From Dromiciops gliroides (taxonomy: Eukaryota; Chordata; Mammalia; Microbiotheria; Microbiotheriidae): a DNA stretch of 64,000 nt. Positions 36,128 to 46,943 of the stretch are shown in pieces. The stretch lies in the NCBI RefSeq assembly GCF_019393635.1, contig NC_057861.1:724958232-725022231 (forward strand), in the 5' to 3' direction. The translations under genes and the position numbers were made by a program. The notes below the pieces were generated by a model that was given only the letters and a program-made list of their open reading frames with translations, was not told where the DNA came from and did not search any database. Position 1 is the stretch's first letter, and each line of letters begins with the position of its first letter.

Positions 36128-36271
36128 GGGAGGCTAGGTGGCACAGTGGATAGAGCACCGGCCCTGGAGTCAGGAGTACCTGAGTTCAAATCCAGCCTCA
36201 GACACTTAACACTTACTAGCTGTGTGACCCTGGGCAAGTCACTTAATCCCAAATGTCTCACTAAAAAAAAC
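36128..36271 (+). mobile_element. WSINE1-type SINE
   Basis: Head shortened to GGGAGGCTAGGTGG. Perfect 14-bp duplication AAGAAACAGGCTAC at 36114-36127 and 36272-36285. Confidence 0.95.
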
Positions 36272-36284
36272 AAGAAACAGGCTA

Positions 36285-36760
36285 CAAAGCAGATGGAAAG
36301 GGATTTAAATGCTAAGCATAACAGTTTGAACTTGGTCTGGAAACAGCATGAATGGAAGGAAGAAGGACTTGGGCAGAACTGCTAGGAAACTACTTCAACA
36401 TATCTGCAGCGATGCAAAAGAAGGAATACAAATCTGAGAACAACAAAGAAAGAATCACTGGACTGGACAATGACTACCTACATGGGATGAAGGTGAACCT
36501 TTAACAGGTGACAAAGCTGTAGGTCGTCTATAGAATGAGCTAGTACAGGTAGGTGAGTTTTATTTTGAAGCTGCTGAATTTATGAGGATGAATTTCAAGT
36601 GGAAGAGTTCTGCAGACATTTAGAATATAGGCTGGGAACATAGGCTAGAGATGAAGGTGTAGATTTGAAGTTACCCACAAAGAGGATGTCACGAAATGCC
36701 ATAATAAAACATTAGTTCTCTCATGGAATAAGTATAGAAGCCACAGGAGGTAGACTAAAG
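36285..36760 (+). mobile_element. Ancient mammalian repeat, middle part
   Basis: GGGATTTAAATGCTAAGCAT, then GGACTTGGGCAGAACTGC. It parallels the 5955-6200 part of the long repeat. The last ~150 bases are too diverged to be sure. Confidence 0.4.
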
Positions 36761-36761
36761 C

Positions 36762-37096
36762 ATATGACAAAATTATAAAAATGTTAGCACTTGAAGAAAA
36801 ATGTGCTGTATAAACTAATGTGGAAACATGTAATTACTTGTGTTTGCTACTCTTAATAATCTGGTCAGTTTATTCCTAACAATTCTTGCTTTGAAATTGG
36901 ACAGCACATAATCTTAATTATTTGTGTGATGACGTATCTCTCTATATACCTTATTTGCTTAATTATATGACCTGACACATGACCTTCTTTCCTTTCATAC
37001 TTTTCATATAGCTTCTCCAACAGGAAAGTTTTTTGAAATCAGAACACTCAATCATTGCCCTTGATTCAGGAAAGGGTTTAGAAGGATTTTAGTCTG
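36762..37096 (+). repeat. Inverted repeat, left arm (335 bp)
   Basis: Runs from ATATGACAAAATTATAAA to TTTTAGTCTG. It is the reverse complement of 41303-41644 with two mismatches (near 36997 and 37006) and one 7-base gap near 37087. It does not look like an LTR or a known transposon terminus. The frame of the Gag-like reading continues a few codons into this arm. Confidence 0.95.
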
Positions 37097-37109
37097 TTTA
37101 ACCAGACAA

Positions 37110-37928
37110 ATGGGAGATAAGATCATGTTAATGCTTTGTTTTTGTGGATTTTCTATTTTTCTTTTTATTTTTGTTAAAAGAGCCAGTAACTTACTCACAG
37201 GAGGAAATATCTCTCCCTCTCCCAACCATGCTTTTTCAGAGAAACCTGAAGAGATTCCTGCTGCTTTTCCCAGTTCCAACACTAATTGTTGCTCTAATTT
37301 TGCATGCCTGGAGGCAATGACCCACCCTCTAGAAGCTTTTAATCCCCTAGCACCTGGAGGCAAAGTGGGGGAAGAGGAATCCAGGCCTGAGTTCAAAATC
37401 AAGTCTGATTCAAATTGCGCTGGTCCCTCCCCTCCTCCCCAGACCCCACCCTCTACTCCTCCTATGGCCAAGCCCATAGCTTCCCCTGCCTGGGAAGTCC
37501 AGAGATCTGATGCGCATGCTCAACTTTTTCTACCTGCATTTGGAGCTTCAGGCTCAGCCCTTCCCCAGCCTGGCTGTGCTTTTGAGACAATCTTAGAAAA
37601 CTCTTTAAATTCCAGATATGCTTGTTTTGTTCATAATTTTGCTAACCTGCTTTTGTCTTTAATTAGTAATCTTATAAAGCATTTGTATGGTGAAAAGACT
37701 GACAGACAATATAAAGGGGTTAAAGAAGAAAAACTTAAGCTGAATAAGAATGACAACCATCAACATAGTTCAAGACTCTGCTTCTTTTGCCATGGAAGGG
37801 TATATATTTTAGAGAAATGTAGAAGTAAGCAGCAAGGTATTGATATGAGTGTTGGGGATTTTAGATATCGGAATCAAAAGTGTTCTGAATTCACTCAGAG
37901 TATTAATGTCAGTTCAGAGGTTACATAG
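37110..37928 (+). pseudogene. Gag-like open frame of the retroviral remnant (272 codons)
   Basis: The frame begins ATGGGA (Met-Gly, as in myristoylated Gag). Residues ~6-22 form an unusually hydrophobic stretch, residues ~106-125 are proline-rich, and a zinc-knuckle-like motif lies at residues 224-237. Its spacing is Cys-x2-Cys-x4-Tyr-x4-Cys, so the expected His is Tyr and zinc binding should be impaired. A basic CRSKQQ follows. The length is about half of a typical Gag and no capsid major-homology region was recognised, so an internal deletion is likely. It carries no stop for 819 bases despite its age. In-frame sequence upstream is open back to a TGA at 37062. Identification as Gag rests on the knuckle plus the adjacent LTR. 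Confidence 0.55.
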
Positions 37929-39906
37929 GATTTCTATGCTATTATATATACATTTTGAAATTAATGGTATGGGTTTATTTTCATAGAGATTTTCATGCTT
38001 TTGAGATTGTGTCTTATACTTAGTTTTTAAAACAAGGAGAATATTTGTAAAAGCTTTTTATAGTCATGTGATCAAGTTTATATTTTATAGTACTCTTATT
38101 AATATTAAATTCATATTCATTTAGATTTCCCTAGTTTGAATTTCATTGTCTTTTATTATTCCACGTGTATTTTCTTCTATTCATTCATCTATCTAATTTT
38201 GAAACATGGTTTTGATTTCATAATACAATGTTAATTCTAGGAGTATTGTGCTCCCATATTCTGAGTTGTTTGTTTTTGTTATTTTTTTTTCCTCAACTGA
38301 TTATTTGATCAAACTCTTTAAAGCATTTCCCTGGCAAATTGGTTGCCATGGCAAGTGTAAATTGATTCTAGAAGTATTATTTTTGATAAGCATATTCCCA
38401 AAAAAAAAAAAAAAGAGGGGAACATTTGTAAAAGTTTTCTTTTTTCAAAAAAAAAAAGTTCTTTGAGATTCTGTTGTGCTTTAACTTGTATTTAAGTATG
38501 TTCTGATTTTTCACAAAAGTAATTGTATACTAAGTAAAAAAAAGGGTATTATTTGAAATTGTTGCATAATTATATATTATATTTTGAGTCAAGATGTATT
38601 CACATTTTTTGCAATCATTTATTATCCTCAATTTTAAATCCATATGAGACTTGGATTATGGGAACTTATCATTTAAGACATTAATTGCCTTTATTCTGAG
38701 TTATCAGATGCCAGTTGGCCAAGATGCCATCCAATCACAAGAGGAATACATGCAAGAGCAGACACTGAACTGTCACATGAGGGGAGACATGCATGAAGTC
38801 AAGGTATGGCCGAGGGAACGGCTTTTGACAAATGTTGAGGTTGGATTCTCTTGGTTTAATATTTTATTCTCTTTTTCCCCACAATATTGTACAGATGGCT
38901 GGAAGTATTCATCCCACCCATCTCACTTCTACACCTGGCTTCTATGCTCCCTCCTATATGCCTGATGCCATGGACATCTCAATCCCATGCATCTGATTAA
39001 GTCTGACTCAGTTTCTTCCAATATGTTCGGTGGCATGGACATATATTCCATCCACCTATTTTAAGCCTGGCATACTGTATGGGCAGTACATATTGCTCAA
39101 GTGTGGGAATGCTCATATCCCATCATTTCTCTGTTCTTTTATGGTAACCCCCATAATTATCTCAGGTGTCATGATAAATACAGTGTTGAATTTGGCCTTG
39201 ACACCTGTTACCAATTATATTAGATTTTTTAATTTCTCATAATGGCATGAGGATAATTAGGCAGATGATGCAAAAAGTGATGAAACAAAGATAAAAAATT
39301 ATTTTTAATAATTAATATCGCAGCAATTGTCTTCTCAATTACCCTCCATAAGGGGGGGACTATAGTAATATTATAATTTTAAAGAATGGTTCAATTTTTG
39401 TTTTATTATATGTTTCATGTGTAACAACTAAGATTCTGAATTCCCTTAGACATGTTTTTGAGAACTTTCATTGTTTGATTTGATTATTGACAAAGCTATT
39501 TTAAAGTTGTGTTAAGCTCAATTTTGTAGGAAATTTTCCTGGCTGATTACCAGCATCCACACATCAACCCCTGAAAAGACTTCCATTCCATGACTACACC
39601 TAGAGGACATCTGAGAAAAGACTTTCAGAGACTTTAAATGAACAGTTTTGATTTGTTCTTTTTGTTGGTTTTTTTCTCTTTCTGTTATAATATACACCAC
39701 CTGTAACATGTATTCTCTGCAGAGGCCCTCCCTTTGCAAGACTAATGTCAAAGCGTCGGTTCATGAGGACAAAAAAAATCGCCCCTCTGGACAAAACTTT
39801 CCTCTCTTCCTTTTCTATATTGTTGTTCACATATTATTAGTTAGCAATAGTTATCATATTGTTTTTACTGTTCCGTCAAGGAAACATTTTGTTTCTTGAG
39901 GAACAA
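37929..39906 (+). other. Non-coding interior of the retroviral remnant
   Basis: AT-rich with homopolymer runs and only short frames (for example 38651-38965). No reverse transcriptase, protease or envelope motif seen. Confidence 0.5.
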
Positions 39907-39916
39907 CAGGGGGGAC
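39907..39916 (+). promoter_or_regulatory. Polypurine tract of the remnant
   Basis: CAGGGGGGAC directly precedes the LTR's TGTAACG, the expected plus-strand primer site. Confidence 0.7.
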
Positions 39917-40274
39917 TGTAACGATTGGAATAACGCCACCTGCTGGATACTTACTGTAGAGGAGTTCTGCCCATGAAGGGAAGGTCTTTGAGGGCAAGAC
40001 CAGGAGTCAGGAAGTGACGCGGGCTAGTGGGAGGAGGAAGGAAGAGACTGGCGCTCAGTCTCGCTCTCTTTCCTGAGGACGCTGGAGGAGAAGGGAGCTA
40101 GAAATGTGCTCTCCCTTTAATAGATAGGAATCTAGGCCTTTCTCTCTCTCTTTACCAAATTCTTATTCTCCTTAATAAATGCTTAAAAGTCTAACTCTTG
40201 CTAAAGCTTATAATTTATTGGCGACCACTCATTAGATATTTTAGACAGACTAGCTAGAATTTTAGCCCTTAACA
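39917..40274 (+). mobile_element. 3' LTR of the retroviral remnant (358 bp)
   Basis: Starts TGTAACGATTGG and ends AGCCCTTAACA (TG...CA). It has the polyadenylation-type TTAATAAATGC near 40173 and a TTTATTGGCGACC segment. It is clearly the same family as 56342-56696. It differs there by a middle indel (GGTATC) and a divergent GAAGAGACTGGCGCTC stretch. Confidence 0.88.
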
Positions 40275-40890
40275 CAAGCATACTGACCTCTGCTGAAATC
40301 ACGTCTCTGAACTCAAAAGACCCCTAAAAAATTAAGTGAAACTTCTACAAACTCAGTAGTATTTGATACTCTTGAAATAAACAGCATTGGCAACAATATG
40401 AAAACACACCATGATGGATTAACTTACTGTCTTTAAAATAAATCACAAAGACAGCTTCAACAACTAGTGTGGAAAAGTTTCTAAGCCAGTTTATACAGTA
40501 GTAGGTAGTCTACAGAATTGGGATGGAGTGAGGAATGACAATGTGAATGAGTAAAATCCTTAATGACTATGGTTAACCAAAATATTGATCCTATTTGGAG
40601 ATGCATAAATAGAGTGAGCATAAGCATACCATTCCTTAAACCAAACCTGTTATTTGAAATTCTTAACTTAACCAAGTAGGTAAGTCAGGAGTAAATGATT
40701 CAATTTGGAGGTTTTTGTTTTACAAAAGAAGTCATGGCCATAAGATCATAAACTTTTTCAAGAGTATTTTAAGTGTCTAAATATGCAATAGTATTCTTTT
40801 AAATCTAAGTTTACAATTTATTAGCATAAAATGACATGATATACACTTAATGCCAATGAAGTGTTATAAATATTAAAATAAGTCATCTGG

Positions 40891-41043
40891 AGGGGCAGCT
40901 AGGTGGCGCAGTGGATAGATCACTAGCTCTGGAGTCAGGAGGACCTGAGCTCAAATTTGGCCTCAGACACTTGACACTTACTAGCTGTGTGACCCTGGGC
41001 AAGTCATTTAACCCTCATTTCCCCACAAAAAATTTTTTTTAAA
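40891..41043 (+). mobile_element. WSINE1-type SINE
   Basis: Inside the loop of the inverted repeat. Duplication AAGTCATCTG at 40880-40889 and 41044-41053. The B box is GAGCTCAAATT. Confidence 0.93.
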
Positions 41044-41302
41044 AAGTCATCTGCTGCTTTCCTCTACTAATGAAGAACAATTTAGGACACATACAAACTC
41101 CTACTTTATACATCCCTTGCTCCCTAGGGGTGCTCTGCACACACTAGGTGCTGAATAACTGAATCCACAACATGGATACATAATTGCTAAGAGAAGCTTT
41201 ATGTCTTAGAATGACTTTAGAAGTCTGTTTTTAACTATCATATTTTTTCTATCATATTCTAGAAAAAGACCATGAAGCTCACCTTAGGTGGATACAAATC
41301 AC

Positions 41303-41644
41303 CAGACTAAAATAAGTGCTCCTTCTAAACCCTTTCCTGAATCAAGGGCAATGATTGAGTGTTCTGATTTCAAAAAACTTTCCTGTTGGAGAAGCTATAT
41401 AAAAAGTACGAAAGGAAAGAAGGTCATGTGTCAGGTCATATAATTAAGCAAATAAGGTATATAGAGAGATACGTCATCACACAAATAATTAAGATTATGT
41501 GCTGTCCAATTTCAAAGCAAGAATTGTTAGGAATAAACTGACCAGATTATTAAGAGTAGCAAACACAAGTAATTACATGTTTCCACATTAGTTTATACAG
41601 CACATTTTTCTTCAAGTGCTAACATTTTTATAATTTTGTCATAT
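41303..41644 (-). repeat. Inverted repeat, right arm (342 bp)
   Basis: Partner of 36762-37096. It has seven extra bases (GCACTTA on its own sense strand). The flanking sequence on both sides differs from that of the left arm. Confidence 0.95.
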
Positions 41645-41690
41645 AGCCCATGGGTCAATTACTTATTTTTCAGCCCTTTTGTCTAGAAAT

Positions 41691-41935
41691 GGGGCTGCTA
41701 GGTGGTCCAGTGGATAGTGTCGGGCCTGGAGGCAGAAAGACTCATCTTCCTGAGTTCAAATTTGGTCTCAGACACTAGCTGTGGACTCTGGGAAAGCCAC
41801 TTAATCCTGTTTGTCTCAGTTTCCTCATTTGTAAAACAAGGTGGAAAAGGAAATGATAAACTCCAGTATCTTTGCAAAGAAAACCACAAATCAGGTCATG
41901 AAGAGTCAGACACAACTGAAATGTCTAGAAATAAT
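41691..41935 (+). mobile_element. CORE-SINE with RTE tail
   Basis: WSINE-like head (GGGGCTGCTAGGTGGTCC), CORE, then TCATTTGTAAAACAAGGTGG and GTCATGAAGAGTCAGACACA, the RTE/BovB-like 3' end. It is the RTESINE/MAR4-like class. Confidence 0.8.
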
Positions 41936-42439
41936 TCCAGAAATAAACCTGTCTCATTAGTGAATTGATTACACTTTTATATCAGTCATTTTAATGTTTT
42001 GTCATCCCCTTCTTCACTCAATGACAAAACTGCTAGTATAATTTTTTAACTTTTCTTAAGGAGTCAGGGAGAAAAACAGTCTATGTTTCCACGAAGTGGA
42101 AAGTTCCCTTTGGGGGTGGGGAAAGCTTCTGTGAGTATAAAAGCAAAGAACTTGAAGTTGTTTGAAATGCTGAAGATCATTACAGGCCCTAAGAATCATC
42201 TAGAAAAGTAAAGAAAGGTCTTCAAGAGTAAAGAGGAGGGGTGGGTGAGGGAAAGATCCAGAAAAAAACTGTGATTTCATTGTTATCTACCAATGAAGAT
42301 ACGAAATCACTCAACTTAGTTTTAAGAAAATTGCCTGGGGCACTGAAAAATGAAGTGATCTACTGATATAGTTTTAGGCCCCCTGGGCAACCCCAAGTAT
42401 TCCTGAACACACCCCCCCCCCACAAATGACCTTCTTTTA

Positions 42440-42560
42440 TGTGTAGTCCCCCCCCCTTACTGTGAGCAAGACAATTCTCCTTGAGAACAGGGATTATTTT
42501 AACTCTTCTATTTGTGTGCCTAGAGTTTAGGACATAGTAAACTTAATAAATGCTTTTCCA
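42440..42560 (+). mobile_element. L2/MIR-type tail
   Basis: CTCCTTGAGAACAGGGATTA, then AGTTTAGGACATAGTAAACT and TAATAAATGCTT. Confidence 0.6.
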
Positions 42561-42700
42561 TTTATATGCTACATTGCCTCCCATACATATTACTTTTTTA
42601 AAATATTAAATGACCTTTCAGATTAAAAGTTTAGTGCTAATTTTAGTGTGAAAAAAGTTATGAAAATACATGCTCTAAAACTAAATCAATATATTTAAAG

Positions 42701-42881
42701 TAGAGTGGTTTTCAATCTTTTAACTGATTGTAGAATCCTTCAGTTTGAACAAAACTGCCAGAACTTATAAAACCCTCTAAAATTATTTTAATTATTTTTT
42801 TAAACTAGGAAACAGAAGATTCATTTTAAAAAAAACTTAGGTTTTTCAGGATTCCTCGCAACACAGTATTGAGAAACACTG
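42701..42881 (+). mobile_element. hAT MITE (Charlie/MER5-like)
   Basis: Ends are GAGTGGTTTTCAATC and GTATTGAGAAACACTG, imperfect inverted termini of the CAGTGGTTCTCAA type. The 8-bp target duplication is ATTTAAAG / ATCTAAAG at 42693-42700 and 42882-42889, with one mismatch. Confidence 0.7.
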
Positions 42882-43093
42882 ATCTAAAGTTCATTTAAAA
42901 CAATTTTGTGAGAGATTTCCAGGGATTTTTGTGGATATATTTAGAAAGTGTCAAGTTTTAAGTGTTTCCTAATATTATGTAAGTTTAAACTATAAATTTT
43001 TTTTTCTGAATTTAAGTTCTCTTCTATTTTCATTCAACATCAGCACCAAAGTAGTGCATCTGTTACTAATATTAATTTTTTCCAAAAACTTGC

Positions 43094-43227
43094 GGGGCAG
43101 CTAGGTGGCAAACTGGATAAAGCACCAGCCCTGGATTCAGGAGGACCTGAGTTCAAATCCAACCTCAGACACTTGACACTTACTAGCTGTGTGACCCTGG
43201 GCAAGTCACTTAACCCTCATGGGGGGG
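43094..43227 (+). mobile_element. WSINE1-type SINE
   Basis: Head has GGTGGCAAACTGG. The end is a G-run instead of an A tail, near the compound microsatellite at 43263. Confidence 0.93.
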
Positions 43228-43258
43228 AGCGAACAGTATCCTCTGAAGACATAATTAC

Positions 43259-43370
<112 letters not shown>

Positions 43371-43513
43371 TTAATATGCAAGAGCACAGTAGGTAATAAA
43401 AATATTCTCACCTTTCCCCACAATCTTTCTCCAATAAATCCTATTCTAATGCCTAGTAATTCTGTGGAAGGACCCTGGGTTAAATAAAGTCTATGCCATT
43501 AGAACAAAGTTCA

Positions 43514-43670
43514 GGGGGCAGCTAGGTGGCGCAGTGGATAGAGCACCGGCCCTGGAGTCAGGAGGACCTGAGTTCAAATCCGGCCTCAGACACTTAACAC
43601 TTACTAAGCTGTGTGACCCTGGGCAAGTCACTTAACCCCAATTGCCTTGCTAAAATTAAAAAAAAAAAAA
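43514..43670 (+). mobile_element. WSINE1-type SINE, near consensus
   Basis: Almost intact consensus copy with one extra A in ACTAAGCTGTG. Confidence 0.95.
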
Positions 43671-43689
43671 CGGCATCATATCTATCCAT

Positions 43690-44430
43690 TATTAATACTT
43701 TGAAAAAATTATAGTAAAATGCTAGACGTCAAATATCGCAACACAGGAAAAATAGCAGTCACAGTAATTCAGGGACAAAATTTAGAAATAAAATCACAGA
43801 TATTCTCTAATATTTAAAAACAAATGCACCGAGTGCAGTTATAAACAGGGTGAAACTAGCTATCTTAAAGCAAGGAGGCAAATATTAAACTCTTATATAG
43901 CAACAAGTGTTAGTGGAATAGAACAAACTTAGTACTGGAATACTCTCTGGAAGGATATACCTGATTCAAACAGAATAAAAAGTAAAGGGGAATTAGCATT
44001 GTATATTAAGCATATGTGCTCATGAGGAAATACAGACATCTGAGAGGAACAATAACGTAACACTTCTGAGTGAGGTAAAAAGAAGTGACATTGCTATAAA
44101 GGTGTTAATGAAAGAGATCAGAAACCTGGCACTTATGAATCACACAATAGTGGCAGGCTGACTTTAGTTATCGAAACGTCTGCTGGAGTTTTTTCTGGGC
44201 TAAAAACAAAGCATTCGATAATGTGTAACTTGCTGTAACTGCATAATTTCAGCCTTCAAAAGGTGAAACAGACAGGTAGGGAAACTGCTCTGATGGACAA
44301 AAGTTTGACCACGAAAGAGGAATGACTCTGATGAAGCAGAAGATGCATCAACTTTAAGAGCTGGAAGGAACATGAACAGCCAGCCATCCACATCCAAAAG
44401 GAATCACCATGATAACATATTCAGCAAATC
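43690..44430. other. Intron, unclassified repeat-like sequence
   Basis: Probably part of the CR1/L3 relic around it, but I cannot place it. No gene. Confidence 0.35.
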
Positions 44431-44700
44431 CAGCCTCTGATTAAAGTCTCCAAGCAGAAGGAACAAGACACCACCTCTTCATGCAACTCATTTTGCTTGT
44501 GGTCAACTCTAATAGTAATTAAGTTCTTCCTCAGTACCACTAAATGTAAAACTTCCCAATATCTTTTCCCTTTTTCTCCTGGTTCTGCTCTCTCAGACCA
44601 AAGGAAGGAAAATTCTATCCGTCTTCTACCTAACAGCCCTTCAAGTACTTGAAGATAGTTATGATGTCCCCTCTCAGTCTTGATGGCAAGTGACCATTCC
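44430..44700 (-). mobile_element. CR1/L3-type LINE 3' end (antisense)
   Basis: CTTGTGGTCAACTCTAATAG, CTCCTGGTTCTGCTCTCTCA, ACAGCCCTTCAAGTACTTGA and TGTCCCCTCTCAGTCTTG mirror the copy at 32560-32965. Confidence 0.75.
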
Positions 44701-45049
44701 ATAACAGACTTCTTGATAGAGCAAGAGAAAAAGTTCAGGCATTATCATACATTTACCCTAGATTTGGGGAGAAATGATTTTGAAAGGCTTTTGAGTAAGC
44801 ATAAGTAGATCTTATGGCCTAATATTTGGCACAAATCAGTCCAGGTTGAATAAGAAGTTCTGAAAATGCGATTCTGAAGAAACAAGAACCTAAAGGAATG
44901 GAGAAAGGTGCTACTACCTAAAGAGACCAAATTAGATTTTTTAAAAATAATTAGAATGGAATGGAATTATAGAGCAATGGAAAATAACTGAGGATGCATA
45001 TTTTAAAATAACAACATGGTCTTTTGAAAACTGTCAAGTTTAGTTATTA

Positions 45050-45240
45050 TTTAGTCATTTAGTGTCAAAAGAGAAAGATCATGGAAGAGGACCAGTGCTA
45101 AAGGTAGACAGAATAATAATAAACAGTGACAATGAAAAACCTGAAATGCTCAACACTTCTTTTGTTTCTGTCTTCTCTTCCAAGGAGATTTGTCTATCAG
45201 AGATAAAGACAGTGGGAAAAATAAGACAAAAAAAGGTTAA
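45050..45240 (+). mobile_element. CR1/L3 ORF2 relic (linker before RT)
   Basis: The open frame from 45062 reads ...NSDNEKPEMLNTSFVSVFSSKE, which matches the CR1-type linker 'EKAEVLNxFFASVF'. A SINE and an LTR-like insertion separate it from the RT start at ~46300. Confidence 0.6.
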
Positions 45241-45244
45241 GGAG

Positions 45245-45393
45245 GGGGGCAGCTAGGTGGCGCAGTGGATAGAGCACCGGCCCTGGAGTCAGGAGTACCT
45301 GAGTTCAAATCCGGCCTCAGACAATACTTACTAGCTGTGTGACCCTGGGCAAGTCACTTAACCCCAATTGCCTCACTAAAAAAAAAAAAAAAA
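45245..45393 (+). mobile_element. WSINE1-type SINE
   Basis: Shortened CORE (CTCAGACAATACTTACTAG). Flanked by AAAAAAGGTTAAGGAGGG at both ends. Confidence 0.94.
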
Positions 45394-45529
45394 AAAGGTT
45401 AAGGAGGGAATGGAAAACTAAGATAAATGAGCTGATCAGGAATCATCAACCTGCCCTCAGTAAGTCCAAGTCATCAAGCAAGAATAAATGAAATTTTAAT
45501 ATACTAAAAGAACCAGGAGATATAAATAC

Positions 45530-46274
45530 TGTTGAATATTATTTTAATATTAATATATTTAATATTAAAAACTATATTTTATAGTTTTTGTATCTGCATG
45601 TCTCCTACAAACATAGATCCAAGGAATTAATCTTTAATCTCTCCTACAAAATCAATCAACAGATCATAGAAATTATAATATCTTCTCATTTCTCCTACAA
45701 TTTGTTTCCATACCTGTCCTCCTACAAATACAACCAGATCAGAGAATATGGTTAAGAACCAGATCAGAGAACTTAATATCTCCTACAAGACAAACCAGAT
45801 CAGAGACAGACAGAAAAAACATAGTATCAATTTAGTATTTTGTCCCAAGGAGAAATATAACACATCTGTAGACTCCCCTAAGAAGAAAGCTCAGAGCTCC
45901 ACTTCTTTCTAAGGGTTTTTAAGGTTTTTTTGTCCATGGGTTACAGGGCATTGTCAGTTACAGATCAACCCAAAAGCAAATACTATAACAAGAATAGATG
46001 TAACAGAGGTATCATGGTAAGATTACAGGACTCAAAAAAAAAAAAAAGGGTTTGGCAAGGATGAAGACTCTGAGATGTCCCCATAAGATAGGGACTTGCT
46101 ATCCTGAGGGAAAAGAAGTCACTAGGTAGGGTCTTTTATATGCTAGCTATCTGGGTTCAATTTGGAGTTCAGTTGAAGGAGATTTTGGTTCCTATTAATC
46201 TAGGGCTTCAAAAAAATTTTTTGGATAAGAAAGCACCTCCATCAAATCTAGGTGATCCATATATCATATTAACA
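45530..46274. mobile_element. Putative solo LTR inside the CR1/L3 relic
   Basis: TG...CA ends (TGTTGAATATT and ATATTAACA), with ATAC on both sides at 45526-45529 and 46275-46278. It separates two pieces of one CR1/L3 ORF2. It holds about five copies of TCTCCTACAA and three of AACCAGATCAGAGA between 45600 and 45805. Orientation is unknown and the family is not recognised. Confidence 0.4.
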
Positions 46275-46299
46275 ATACTAAATCAGTATAAATAATCTA

Positions 46300-46470
46300 A
46301 AATAGAAATCTTAGAGGATGGAAGAGATGCCGCAGAAGAAAAAAAAGCAAATGCCCTTCCAATTTTGGGGGGAAAAGGAGTGTTAGGTATTCAAGCTATA
46401 GGCCACTAAGATCGACTGCAAAATTCTAGAAAACATAAAAGAAGCAGTAAGCATTAAATGTCAGTATGCT
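46300..46470 (+). mobile_element. CR1/L3 reverse-transcriptase start, decayed
   Basis: Reads like KANALPILGGKG...QAI, the counterpart of the CR1 'KANVVPIFKKG...NYRP' start of RT, in broken frame. Confidence 0.55.
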
Positions 46471-46642
46471 TCACTTTTGGCGGACCTATGAACTGGAACA
46501 ATTATTCTGAAATGAAATTTAGAATTATGCTTAAAAAAATTAACATATCCACAGCTTTTGACTCAAAAGATCACATTTCTAGGTATCTATGCCTAAGAGG
46601 TCAAAGATAAAAAGAACAGTCCTATACACACCCAAAAATGCA

Positions 46643-46855
46643 TGTTGTCGTTCAGTCATTTTCAGTTGTGTCCAACTGTTCATGTCCCCTTTTGGGGTTT
46701 TCTTGGCAGAGATTTGAGTAGTTTGCTATTTCCTTCACCAAATCATTTTACAGATAAGGAAACTGAGGCAAACAGGATTAAGTAACTTGCCCAGACTTGA
46801 ACTCAAGAAGATGAATCTTCCTGACTCCAGGTCTGATACTCCATTCCCTGCACTT
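46643..46855 (-). mobile_element. CORE-SINE with RTE tail (antisense)
   Basis: GTTGTCGTTCAGTCATTTTC and CAGTTGTGTCCAACTGTTCA (RTE/BovB-like end), then AACTGAGGCAAACAGGATTA and AGTAACTTGCCCAGACTTGA. Confidence 0.8.
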
Positions 46856-46943
46856 TTTGTGATCACAAAAAAACTGAAAGAAAGTATATATATGCCCACT
46901 AGGTTGGGGAATGGCTAAACAAACTATTGTACAAAAATAAAAT

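Larger units (their letters stand above)
37097..40274 (+). mobile_element. Endogenous retrovirus remnant, 5' LTR missing
   Basis: Order: Gag-like frame (37110-37928), about 2 kb of AT-rich sequence with no recognisable pol or env, a polypurine tract next to 39907, and a 3' LTR (39917-40274). The 5' LTR, primer-binding site and leader are absent. The left arm of the inverted repeat sits where they should be. It is a defective genomic fossil or non-autonomous derivative. A gammaretrovirus-like (class I) origin is suggested only by the 4-bp target duplication of the related solo LTR. Confidence 0.7.

Noticed and set aside
37052..37477. 141-codon minus-strand frame
   Set aside because: Shadow of the Gag-like plus-strand frame and part of the inverted-repeat arm.
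36762..41644. DNA transposon with 340-bp terminal inverted repeats
   Set aside because: No transposase, no convincing target duplication (only AGC on both sides) and an LTR element inside. Templated repair fits better, though the question is reported as open.
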